Shown piece after piece: positions 13,290-21,161 of a DNA stretch of 64,000 nt. The stretch's first letter is position 1, and each line of letters starts with the position of its first letter. Both the position numbers and the translations under genes were made by a program. The stretch comes from Mesostigma viride (Eukaryota > Streptophyta > Mesostigmatophyceae > Mesostigmatales > Mesostigmataceae): contig RPFO01000348.1 of assembly GCA_009746045.1 (NCBI GenBank), positions 1,944,960 to 2,008,959 of the forward strand. Reading direction: 5' to 3'. Under the pieces are notes generated by a model that was given only the letters and a program-made list of their open reading frames with translations, was not told where the DNA came from and ran no database searches.

Positions 13290-14136
13290 CCCATTTTTTT
13301 CTGTTAGCAGGACGTTTCACAGTGTGCCATATTTTTTGCGCTCCGCAGCTGATGGGGTGTGATCGGTAGGCCTGATCCACAAGACACGGGGTTGATAATG
13401 TGCACATGTGCCTATGCACACTCACCATGCATACGCCTGCACTTACCAATCCCTATGCATAGACAAACACATGTATATACACAGACACACACGCACTCAC
13501 GTGCACGCGCACAGGACTCACTCTCGTGCGGAGACTCTTGCGTGCACAGGCACTCGTGCACGCACAGGCGCTCTACACAGACACACTTGATACACTTTGC
13601 ACGCTGCCTATTCCTCTGTAAGTTCTTTCTTTCCTCGTTAGGCGCTCCATGAGCACGGCGTGGTCTTCAATCCATATACTACCTAGCATGCAGTGGGTTC
13701 AGACCATAGCCACACACTGCATGAGGGTGGGATCCAGGGCATTTCATGATTAGATGGCTTCACAAGGGCGACCCTGTTGGACGGGATCATGGGACACTAT
13801 TCAGGAGAAGTGTCACGTGTCTATTAATTAATTAATGGGACACTATTCAGGAGAAGAATACTCTTGTTAGTCTTGCGTAGCGTCGTCTGTAATCCTTTTC
13901 ATGGGACACTATTCAGGAGAAGAATACTCTTGTTAGTCTTGCGTAGCGTCGTCTGTAATCCTTTTCATAACCACCTTTAAATGCATGTTTTCTTGATTAT
14001 GCTTCTGATTACCTGCTGCCTGACTGCTGCAGGTGTTGTGGATGTATCCAACGCGATCCGCATTTGGAAGTTTGGATGCACCTGGGTTGGCTACCAGCAA
14101 GACTGTGAAACTGGCGTGCAGGACATGGTAACTTGA
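3908..14136 (+). CDS. WRAP53: WRAP53/TCAB1-like WD40 protein (telomerase Cajal body protein 1), 12 exons, 490 aa
   Basis: Exons: 3908-4125, 4318-4380, 5809-5879, 6683-6756, 7453-7535, 7770-7876, 8291-8433, 8975-9022, 9693-9830, 11257-11323, 12651-13007, 14033-14136. All introns are GT-AG, every phase joins, and the sum (1473 nt) is 490 codons plus stop. Landmarks follow animal TCAB1 in order: NNFLKGLKWSPDG, YDFCWYPLM, ASTSRDHPVHLWDA, AYSICFSPDG, RLFCGMNKSLAIFHTSRPGR, GIVSCMAFSPA, GARKDGSILCWDIR, TNQRISFDIEP, DGNVRVFDLRTGEQ, FSFHPCLPLAATGSGQRRF, NAIRIWKFG. TCAB1 binds the CAB box of scaRNAs and telomerase RNA and directs them to Cajal bodies. Exon 11 carries an extra Ser-Asp-Arg and Gly-rich insert before the last blade. 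Start chosen at the first ATG (3908). Several introns are swollen by satellites. Confidence 0.9.
6003..6245. repeat. (CA)n microsatellite with interspersed motif, intron 3 of WRAP53
   Basis: Runs of (CA)n are broken five times by the spacer actatagtgacca, then a pure (CA) tract of about 70 bp follows. The regular spacer shows that block duplication as well as slippage built the array. Confidence 0.95.
6798..6921. repeat. (CGCCT)n pentanucleotide microsatellite, intron 4
   Basis: About 24 near-perfect copies of tcgcc, lying about 40 bp after the exon 4 donor. Confidence 0.97.
7133..7405. repeat. (CAC)n/(CGC)n trinucleotide array, intron 4
   Basis: Alternating blocks of pure CAC and pure CGC triplets over about 270 bp, ending about 50 bp before the exon 5 acceptor (CAG at 7450-7452). 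It gives long artificial proline, histidine, threonine or valine frames on both strands that are not genes. Confidence 0.97.
9893..10512. repeat. 22-bp minisatellite with telomere-like core, intron 9 of WRAP53
   Basis: About 28 copies of gggatgcaaacttgtagggttt, with variants at the tag/tgg/cag, gca/gga and caa positions. Each unit contains tagggtttggg, one base from two plant-type TTTAGGG telomere repeats. No pure telomere run is present. Confidence 0.95.
10735..10985. repeat. MITE-end fragment and short tandem repeats
   Basis: tacagtcattcacgcc at 10761-10776 resembles the terminal motif of the small MITEs near 60 and 61 kb. It is followed by repeats of cccgtctcccagtgata and then about four copies of gttattcacgatgacataatc (about 24 bp). 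All lie in intron 9 of WRAP53. Confidence 0.6.
11360..11585. repeat. 29-bp minisatellite, intron 10
   Basis: About seven to eight copies of a unit containing tgagtctctacttacttatt followed by tactcatgc. Confidence 0.95.
13253..13290. repeat. (TG)n microsatellite, intron 11
   Basis: A pure (TG)n tract of about 36 bp. A looser (CA)-rich stretch follows at 13480-13590. Confidence 0.9.
13791..13968. repeat. 26-bp retroposon tail in a 20-bp duplication, plus 66-bp tandem duplication
   Basis: gggacactattcaggagaag occurs at 13791-13810 and 13837-13856, bracketing a 26-bp insert (13811-13836) that reads tgtcacgtgtctattaatta plus attaat. That insert matches the 3' end of the TTAA-tailed repeat family seen at 16.1, 16.7 and 47.2 kb. 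A 66-bp unit starting at 13837 is then repeated exactly at 13903-13968. All lie in intron 11 of WRAP53. Confidence 0.8.
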
Positions 14137-14429
14137 CCACACTAGGGATATGGCAGTATCAGGCCATGTCTTCTGGGCTTACTGTGAAGCAACAAGCTTG
14201 ACGCATGCTAATTATTCTTTCTTAAAACAGCTCACTATATCCGGCAAAACACATGAAGGCCAGCCTCCATGCACTGCTCTTCATGCGTGCAGCTGAAACA
14301 CATACATGCATGTACGATCTATAATTTACATACATGCTGGAAAATTTGGTAAGTTGTTGTCTCGATATACTGGTCAACATTGTTTAGCTGTACGTAGCAG
14401 AGGCCTCTCTGGCTCTGTCCTTGACGACT

Positions 14430-15075
14430 AAACGCGTACTCCCGTTGGGGAGTCACGGAGCTCGCACCAGAGTGCTTTTAATCCCTGAGTGTGCATAGCG
14501 GGCAGGGGTGCGGGCCCCCCCCTCCCTCGATCATGCCGTGTTCAATGGCGCCGACCATCACTCATTCCATCCTGAGAATTTGTATGCTATACATGACACA
14601 GTACATCACAATATTTCCTATTTAGCTCTAGATAGCTACAGCTCATTGTGCTGTGCGTGCTTGCACGTGCGTTTGAGAGCAAAATCCTTGATCGCATGGG
14701 CCTTCTTGGTGAGATCAAGCTGGTCGCCCACCGCCGCCTTCCCCGCGCGCGGGGTATAAGGCAGGGGCGCCCCCGCTTCTTCTCATTTGATTTTAATTAT
14801 TATAGGCACAGGCGCCTGGGCCTCGCCGGGCACCTCGATCGCACGCATAGATCAGGTATATATAGCCACGATGCATGGATCGCTCACGGCAGGCACCAAG
14901 CTAGCCCGCCAAACCTGGGCGCCCCAGTTTTGTTCTCATGCACATGGTCTGCGCCCCGGGCTGAGCGCGGCCGGGGCGCCACCCATGGGCTTTCCAGGAT
15001 CTAGACTCGGCATATGTGTTACCCATGCACGTCGCAATTGATGGGCGAGCACGCCAGGGCAGCCCCCTGGCATGT
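14430..15075 (+). mobile_element. Degraded LINE 3' coding fragment (TTAA-tailed family)
   Basis: A hairpin motif ctcccgttggggagtcacgg at 14441-14460 matches the 3' ends of this LINE family. Near 14803-14870 the plus strand reads RRLGLAGHLDRT, the characteristic C-terminal segment of many LINE ORF2 proteins (R-R-L-x-x-x-G-H-x-x-R). Frames are broken. 14137-14430 shows no feature. Confidence 0.55.
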
Positions 15076-15780
15076 CTGTAATCTGGAGGCATATGGTTCG
15101 CAAGGATAGGTGGCAGGTAGTAATTAATGAAGGAGACCACCCCCAAGCCGTCGTAAACCACTGGCAAACTTGCGCGCGCCCCGCACCGACGCGGCACACG
15201 ACCCGGACCTATATGTGACACAATTGCTTGAGGATGCAGGGCTTCTGGGCCGATTATCTAGCTGTACTCTGCGGGCCCGCATGATAGACAAGGAGAAATA
15301 TGGGCTGGGCACTGTCTGCGATATAAGCACATAGCTTCCTGCGGGGCATGCATGCTCCTTTTTTCTCCCCGGCCACGGCCCCCGCGGCCTGCAGTACGGG
15401 TAGAATGTAGGGTGTAGAAGTCCACAGGTGGAGGTTATTGCCCGTGAGGATTTCGTTACACTACCGCCTCGTCCAGATGCCATTACAGTATAGAGGACAG
15501 CTCCTGAAAATGAGGATTATTATAATAATCTGACGACAATGATTCTGACGACAATGAGGATTATTATAATAATCCCCCTCTAGTGACTATATGGTTGGGG
15601 CATGATGCATACGATATTTGTAACTTTCGTGTAATTATTTTTTTTTTCTAAATTGAGATTAGTAGCATAATATAAGTAAGTAAGTAGAAAGTACTTGCGT
15701 GTCGGTCATGCGCATGGGCATTAAATTAAAATAAATTAAATTATAACAATCCGACAGGCTTGCATCACTCCCCGGAAAGG
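15076..15780. other. Unassigned repeat-rich spacer
   Basis: Contains a short direct repeat around tctgacgacaatgaggatta (15525-15570) and AT-rich sequence. Parts of 15060-15130 resemble the 3' LINE sequence at 16500-16560. No gene seen. Confidence 0.4.
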
Positions 15781-15985
15781 AGAACTTTTGCGGATGACTG
15801 TAGGTGTCAGTTGGCGATGCCTTAGGATCCGGAGACGTCCGTCCTATAGGCAGCAAAAATTGGTGCGAGAGGTCCCCAGTTCGATTCCGGCCTGGATTCA
15901 TTTGCAGATCGCGTTTTCCGCGGACCGGCACTGAACGAAAATGGTTTTCACCTTTGCGGCGTGCCAAATCAGAATATAACATGAC
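15781..15985 (+). mobile_element. tRNA-related SINE-like fragment
   Basis: A good internal pol III B box, agttcgattcc, lies at 15879-15889, and a weaker A-box-like taggtgtcagttgg at 15801-15814. Spacing is long for a tRNA. The downstream body (gcagatcgcgttttccgcgg, then cactgaacg and ggttttcacctttgcgg) recurs inverted at 19660-19735, so the unit is dispersed. I do not call it a functional tRNA. Confidence 0.55.
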
Positions 15986-16119
15986 TTATAACATCCCCTT
16001 TGGTTTGCATTCATAGCGATTCGGGCCGCGGTGCCCACACCCCTGTAACTAGGACCTAGATAGCTTATACCATCCATTCCATCCCATGTTCCCCTCCCAC
16101 TGAGGACTTATGCTCACGT

Positions 16120-16160
16120 GACGCAGTCCCGTGTCTATTAATTAATTAATTAATTTGGTT
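16120..16160 (+). repeat. Retroposon 3' end with (TTAA)n tail
   Basis: gaggacttatgctcacgtga then cgcagtcccgtgtctattaa and a (TTAA)n tract. The inverted cacgtg motifs can pair as a hairpin just before the tail. The same end recurs at 16685-16735, inverted at 16764-16845 and 31400-31435, and at 47139-47177. Confidence 0.75.
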
Positions 16161-16214
16161 TGCACATTAGTAATGAGGATTTGTACGCTGATTTGCCCTA
16201 TGTTTCCCACATTT

Positions 16215-16735
16215 TTATAGGCACAGGCGCCTAGCTGGGCCTAGCCGGGCACCTGGCCCGCACAGATCAGGTAGATACATCAGATAGACTAGTAGCTGCA
16301 TGGCACCAAGCCCACCCAGCCTAGCTGGGCGATATGTCCTCACCTGGCGTGCCCCCGGGCGCGCGCGGCATGCATGCAGGCCGGGCCGCCACCCGTGGAC
16401 TTTTCGTGATAGACTCGGCATGGACATGTGCTACACTAGACGTGACGGGCTCACACCCGGGCAGCCTCCTGGTTTGTCTGTAATATGGAGGCAGATGGTG
16501 CGCAAGGATAGATGGCAAGTAGTGATGAAGGAGACCACCCCCAAGCCTGTGGGGGCTCCGCGTGTGACCAAGTATGGCATTCATAGCGATTCGGGCCGCG
16601 GTGCCCACACCCCTGTAACTAGGACATACTAGATAGCTTACACCATCCATTCCATCCCATGTTCGATCCCCTAGCTCCCACTGAGGACTTATGCTCACGT
16701 GACGAAGTCACGTGTCTATTAATTAATTAATTAAT
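16215..16735 (+). mobile_element. LINE 3'-terminal fragment with (TTAA)n tail
   Basis: Contains coding remnants with SVIWRQMVRKDRWQVV (about 16474-16523), like the basic C-terminus of the LINE at 30.9 kb, then a 3' UTR ending in the cacgtg hairpin and (TTAA)4. Frames are broken. Confidence 0.6.
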
Positions 16736-16763
16736 TATAACATGACTCCGTTGCCCAGGAGAT

Positions 16764-17080
16764 CAATTAATTAATTAATTTAATTAATTAATAGACACGT
16801 ACATGACTGCGTCACGTGAGCATAAGTCCTCAGTGGGAGGGGAACATGGGGTGGCGGCCCTGCCGCGCGCGGCCTGGGGCACGCCAGGTGAGGACATATC
16901 GCCCAGGCTGGGCGGGCTTGGTGCCAGCTAGTCTATCTGATGTGTACGTCTACCTGATCTGTGCGGGCCAGGTGCCCGGCCTGGCCCAGGCGCCTGTGCC
17001 TAATAATGTCAGGGAAACATAGGGCAAATCAGCGTACAAATCCTCATTACTAATGTGCAAACCAAAGGGGATGTTAAGGG
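16764..17080 (-). mobile_element. Inverted second copy of the LINE 3' fragment
   Basis: Starts with a (TTAA)n tract and the inverted cacgtg hairpin, then is the reverse complement of much of 16200-16735, including the ggcacaggcgcctgg segment. Together with the previous element it forms a tail-to-tail inverted repeat around gactccgttgcccaggagat. Confidence 0.65.
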
Positions 17081-17346
17081 CCTTGCGCAGCATCTTGGTG
17101 ACGGTGCCGTCGAGTCGTTGTTCCAGCTGAGTCCTGCGTCAGTGTGCAGGTCTCGGCGCCGTAGGTCAGGATCGTCAGAATGACGACCTTGAAGATCGAG
17201 GTCACGCTTGACGATCCGGGGTAGGGCGGGGTTGCTCCACCAGCGGCGGTGGTCATGGAGTTGCGCCCACGCCATGCCGATCCGAGTCGATTGTCAGGTC
17301 GTCCTCGCAGTCGGGAAGCCAACTGCCTTGGGAGATCATGTAGCAC
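17074..17346 (-). mobile_element. LINE reverse-transcriptase C-terminal fragment
   Basis: The minus strand reads SIFKVVILTILTYGAETCTL, the segment after the RT palm found in many LINE ORF2 proteins (x-LLYGAETW-x). No complete RT; fragment only. Confidence 0.6.
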
Positions 17347-17379
17347 ATATTCCTTGCTGGATGGTTGGAGTGGAGGAAG

Positions 17380-17890
17380 CCGCGTAATCGAACTAACCTA
17401 ACTCTAAGCTATCTAGTCTAGAAAATCCTAACTACACTACTCAGCAAAACGCCCCTTCTGCTTGGGGTGAGGGGGCTTGCCCACAGGGCTGGCGTGTGAG
17501 CCTGGACAATCTTCTGCCACCTCTTCTTGTTCTGCATAGTAGCAGTCCAAAGAAGAGAGAGGGAGTGAATGCGGTGTTCAAACAGAGCTGGGACCACTAG
17601 GTCAGCCAGCAACATCTGGATGTTGTAGTTCATGGCAGGTTTACCTAGCTAGCTTTCTAGGAATGTCCTTGGGGCCAGGCCAGGTCAGGATGTGCCGCCC
17701 TGGTTGGCCAAGCCGCTGGGGGCCGGCCAGACCAAAGGCTTAGGGCGGTGTCGACGTACCTGACTGGTGCGAGCAAGATGGACATCCTACAAATGCTATC
17801 CTACCGGCTGCATGCCTAAAGTCTCGTCCGAAATGCGAGGCATACCCCAGCAAAGACTCTAATGACGCGCATGGGCATGCCACGGAGTAC
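17380..17890 (-). mobile_element. Further TTAA-LINE relic
   Basis: aatcgaactaacctaactct and ctaagctatctagtctagaa at 17389-17424 recur at 60447-60487. The minus strand at 17680-17780 encodes a degraded version of the GHLARTNQV segment seen at 31.08 kb. No intact frame. Confidence 0.5.
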
Positions 17891-17902
17891 TGTATATATA
17901 TA

Positions 17903-19146
17903 TTCTTACCTCGGGATCCATAATATGCAGGCTTGCGACCTCGTCCGCCCCGCTCAGTGCCGTCCACCGTCGCCTGCCCCGGGGCACGCCCGGCGTGTCC
18001 ACTGTCGTCAGTCCTAGTGTCTTCCCTGCCTGCGTTCATGAAAAACAACAAAAGACCTACGCGGGTATACTACACTGTGCCGACTGGATGGGTCTGCATG
18101 CGAGCTTGAACGATCAGGGGAAGGCTTGGCTTCACTCCGTTTCCCTTGAGGGGAGCGTGGGGTCCGCATTCCTGCGCGCCCTCCCCATGAGCCCTTTGTT
18201 CACGCTGGTTCCGGCCCTTTGCGCCATCGCTCTCCGCCACCAGCTCTTTGCCCCGCAACCTCTCATCACGGCGGGTGCGTCCTGCATGCGGCAGCTGCGG
18301 GCTTGCTCTGGATACTACTGGGACGAACTACATATCCCGTGCATGGGTGGCCAGCAGAACCAGAACTGGTTCCTCTATCTCCATACCGCTCTCCTCCGGG
18401 TGGTGCACGTGTGTGCCATGGTTCGGTCGGTCTTTCCCCACTCCACCATCAAGTGCGAGGACGCGGATGGGGCCGCCCTCTACTCACCCAACCACCGCCC
18501 CGACATTACCGTGCTTGACTACGACGGGCAGGGTTGCCACCTGCTCATCGATGTCTCCGTGGCTCGGCCGGGACGGCCGCTCTCCGGTCGCCACATCCTC
18601 CGGGCGGCTGTGGATGCAGGCGCTGCCGCCGCGCTGTGGCTGAGCGCGACAAGTTTGCCTCCTACGGCAATGTGGGGCCCCACCGGGTCATCCCCTTTGT
18701 CCTTGAGGAGTTCGGGGCCATGGGCCCCAAGACAGCGGAGTTTTTCCACGCGAGTGCTGCCAGCGCCGTGAAGACCGCCTCGACCTCGAGGGTCAGACCG
18801 CCCCGTGGTCAGCCCGCACGTGGTCCTCGTATTGGCGGCAGCGCCTAGCTGTCACTCGCCCTCACTCGCCCCGTGGCTGATGTGTTATTCCGCTGCACCC
18901 GGGCCGACTCTGTCGCGACCCATGCGGTCTAGATCCCTTCCAGGCCTGCATGGTGGGCCGGCAGCGCTGTTGCTGCGTGTAGTTTTGTGATGTATAATTA
19001 GTTGTACCTTGTGCAGCTGGCGTGATCCCTGGATGTCCGTGTCAGATTACTATTAATGTCTTCAGGGTTATTCTCCCAGTTATCGGGTTTTTCCTTATGT
19101 TGCATGCCTATCTCACCTCCGTAATCTATCATTCTCAATGAATATA
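17903..19146 (+). mobile_element. R2-type LINE, family 2, 5'-truncated copy
   Basis: Encodes the C-terminal half of the protein complete at 50.8-54.3 kb but clearly diverged. It has KTYAGILHCADW, the degraded zinc-knuckle region, GGQQNQNWFLYLH, NHRPDITVLDYDGQGCHLLI with DVSVARP (PD-D/E-x-K endonuclease), FVLEEFGAMGPK, and ends near 18930. The 3' UTR follows to atgaatatatatt at 19138-19150. The frame is broken near 18570. It sits between two short (TA)n runs (17891-17902 and 19141-19148). Confidence 0.8.
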
Positions 19147-19321
19147 TATTTGGGCTCTGTCGCTCAGTCGTGGGCAGAAATCTGTCGGCTCCTTCCCCTG
19201 TTGGCTACGAGGGCGCCTGACCTCTTGGCGGCCGGACCGGCAGCCAGCCCCTACCCTTTCATCACCGCCATCCAGGATGCTTATGCTGAGATCCAGCAGG
19301 CCTGCTCTACCGTCCGTGCAC
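19147..19321 (+). mobile_element. R2-type LINE, family 1, segment 1 of a split copy
   Basis: Reads LGSVAQSWAEICRLLPLLAT then YPFITAIQDAYAEIQQACSTVRA, matching the full-length LINE. It stops at the 8-bp target duplication ccgtgcac (19314-19321) of the first hAT-like element and resumes at 26564. Confidence 0.85.
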
Positions 19322-19647
19322 CAGAGTGAGATCGTACGTTATACGCGTTATACGGTCACGGTGGAGTATAATGTATAATACGGTATAATACGGTATAATA
19401 CGGTATTATACGTTTTCGTACGGACACACTCAGAATACTCTGATTTTACACATTTTAAGACACCCACCATCAATCCACACGTTTTTAACACTGTTTTGGA
19501 CATAATCCAAGGTTGCCCTACCCTCGGCTATACTCTATACGGTGGATATTGTGGACACGATCGATGTATTGCATGTAATACTGAGAATGTAAACGTGCGC
19601 ATGCATAATTGTGTGTATGTGTATATATGTGGCTTTATATTGGTTAT

Positions 19648-19742
19648 TCTGATCAGACACTCCGCAAAGGTGAAAACCTTTGCGTTCAGTGCCAGGCCGC
19701 GGAAAACGCGGAAAACGCGATCTGCAAATGAATCCGACCGGA
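19648..19742 (-). mobile_element. 95-bp truncated SINE-like insertion in hAT A
   Basis: Flanked by attggttat at 19639-19647 and 19743-19751. hAT copy B has the uninterrupted sequence with a single attggttat (inverted, about 30016-30026), so the insertion limits are exact. The insert is the reverse complement of part of the SINE-like unit at 15.9 kb. Confidence 0.85.
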
Positions 19743-20548
19743 ATTGGTTATGTTTACTTGGGTGCCTTCACTTTGATGCAAGTAATTATATATTCTATTA
19801 ACCGTGGAACTCCAGGGTAACCAGACTCTTTATTAAAACAATAAGTAGAGCACATCGGGAAGTGGCCCTCAACTGGCCATCCTTACCCATGGGAACACTT
19901 TATGTCCAAAAAGGCTAGCCTTACCCCCAAACAGGCAACACACAGGGAGGGCGGGTGGGAAAACAAAAGAGACCGCCATGAGCTAGGTGAGCAAGCTTTT
20001 ATCGTGTTTCAAGGCCAACGGCTCTCTACCAACGGCCAGATCCGGCAACGGCCTCTAAACAGTTTTAGCCGTCAAGTTTTACTTCAGATATTGCCTGTTG
20101 CAAACCCGTCCGCAATCACAGATCTGCTAGGAGAACCTAGACGCAAAAATCCGTCGTCAAGGTACTCAGCACACCGTCAAGGTATGGGCCGCAACAATTA
20201 GGCCATATCTTCCGTAATACTCGTACACTAGAAGCCTAATCAACCTTATTACGATCACATCACCCAGCTCTATTTCACCTAGCATCAGCGGCTCCCCTTC
20301 CGTATCACTATAAAGAAACTATGTTCAGAGAACCCCGATTCTATTAACCGTGGAACTCCAGGGTAACCAGACTCTTTATTAAAACAATAAGTAGAGCACA
20401 TCGGGAAGTGGCCCTCAACTGGCCATCCTTACCCATGGGAACACTTTATGTCCAAAAAGGCTAGCCTTACCCTTACATCCCTCCCTGGCGACCCAAGCCA
20501 GGGGCAAAACAAAAACCGGTGGACGCATAAGACAAGAATGAAGGGAAC

Positions 20549-21151
20549 TTAAGAGGAAGGCAGAGAAAAGACGCTCCGCCAAATGCGCGGGGGGCAGGCG
20601 GCGATAGCCCGAACCAGGGCGTCAGGAAGGGTGAGGGCCAAGCTCCGGTGCAATCCCACATAGTGGGCGACAGTTTTGCTGCTGCGCCAGCGACCCCGAT
20701 GCTGAATATCAGCCATGCTGCGCTGCCGCAAAAAATCATAGGTAGCCCCCCCATGCCGCAGCCCGTGAATGGTAAACACCGTGTCGACCCCCAAAGCTTG
20801 CGTGGCCTGATGCCAAACCCGGCTGAACTGGGCATAATCGTAAGGGAACACCCGCTCCCAGGCCGCCTTGCCACGCATACAAGCCCGCAAGAGGGTCTCA
20901 GTCATGACATCCTCGATCACCACAGACTGCACCTCCCCCTTAGCCGTCTTAGCTGACATCAACAACAAGGCGCCCCGCTGCGAACCCCGCAACCGAACAT
21001 CAGGCTGCAAGCGCACATGGCCGACCAACAGGTTGAGCGCCTCCGATACCCGCAGGTATTGTTGGAAAATAACGATGACCATCATAGCCGCACGAGGCTG
21101 CCGCTGGAGCACCATAGTACAAGCAAGCGCAAACGCAGCCTCCCATGGAAT
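20549..21151 (-). CDS. DIRS tyrosine recombinase, catalytic domain
   Basis: Continues the previous protein in another frame after the ten-G run. Catalytic residues are seen in order: Arg in QQYLRVSEALNLL, His-x-x-Arg in IHGLRHGGATYDFL, His/Arg in DIQHRGRWRSSKTV, and Tyr in AHYVGLH. This is the complete R-H-R-H-Y set of a phage-integrase-like recombinase. Upstream residues in this frame before the homopolymer are probably not translated. The one-base mismatch may be real decay, programmed shifting or an assembly error. Confidence 0.85.
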   Translation of the reverse strand: MPWEAAFALACTMVLQRQPRAAMMVIVIFQQYLRVSEALNLLVGHVRLQPDVRLRGSQRGALLLMSAKTAKGEVQSVVIEDVMTETLLRACMRGKAAWERVFPYDYAQFSRVWHQATQALGVDTVFTIHGLRHGGATYDFLRQRSMADIQHRGRWRSSKTVAHYVGLHRSLALTLPDALVRAIAACPPRIWRSVFSLPSS

Positions 21152-21161
21152 GGGGGGGGGG

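Noticed and set aside
15801-15900. Functional tRNA gene
   Set aside because: B box is good but A-to-B spacing is too long and I cannot fold acceptor and anticodon arms; the sequence is dispersed, as a SINE would be.
18070-18990. A separate host gene at 18-19 kb
   Set aside because: All protein-like segments align with the C-terminal half of the R2-type LINE at 50.8-54.3 kb.
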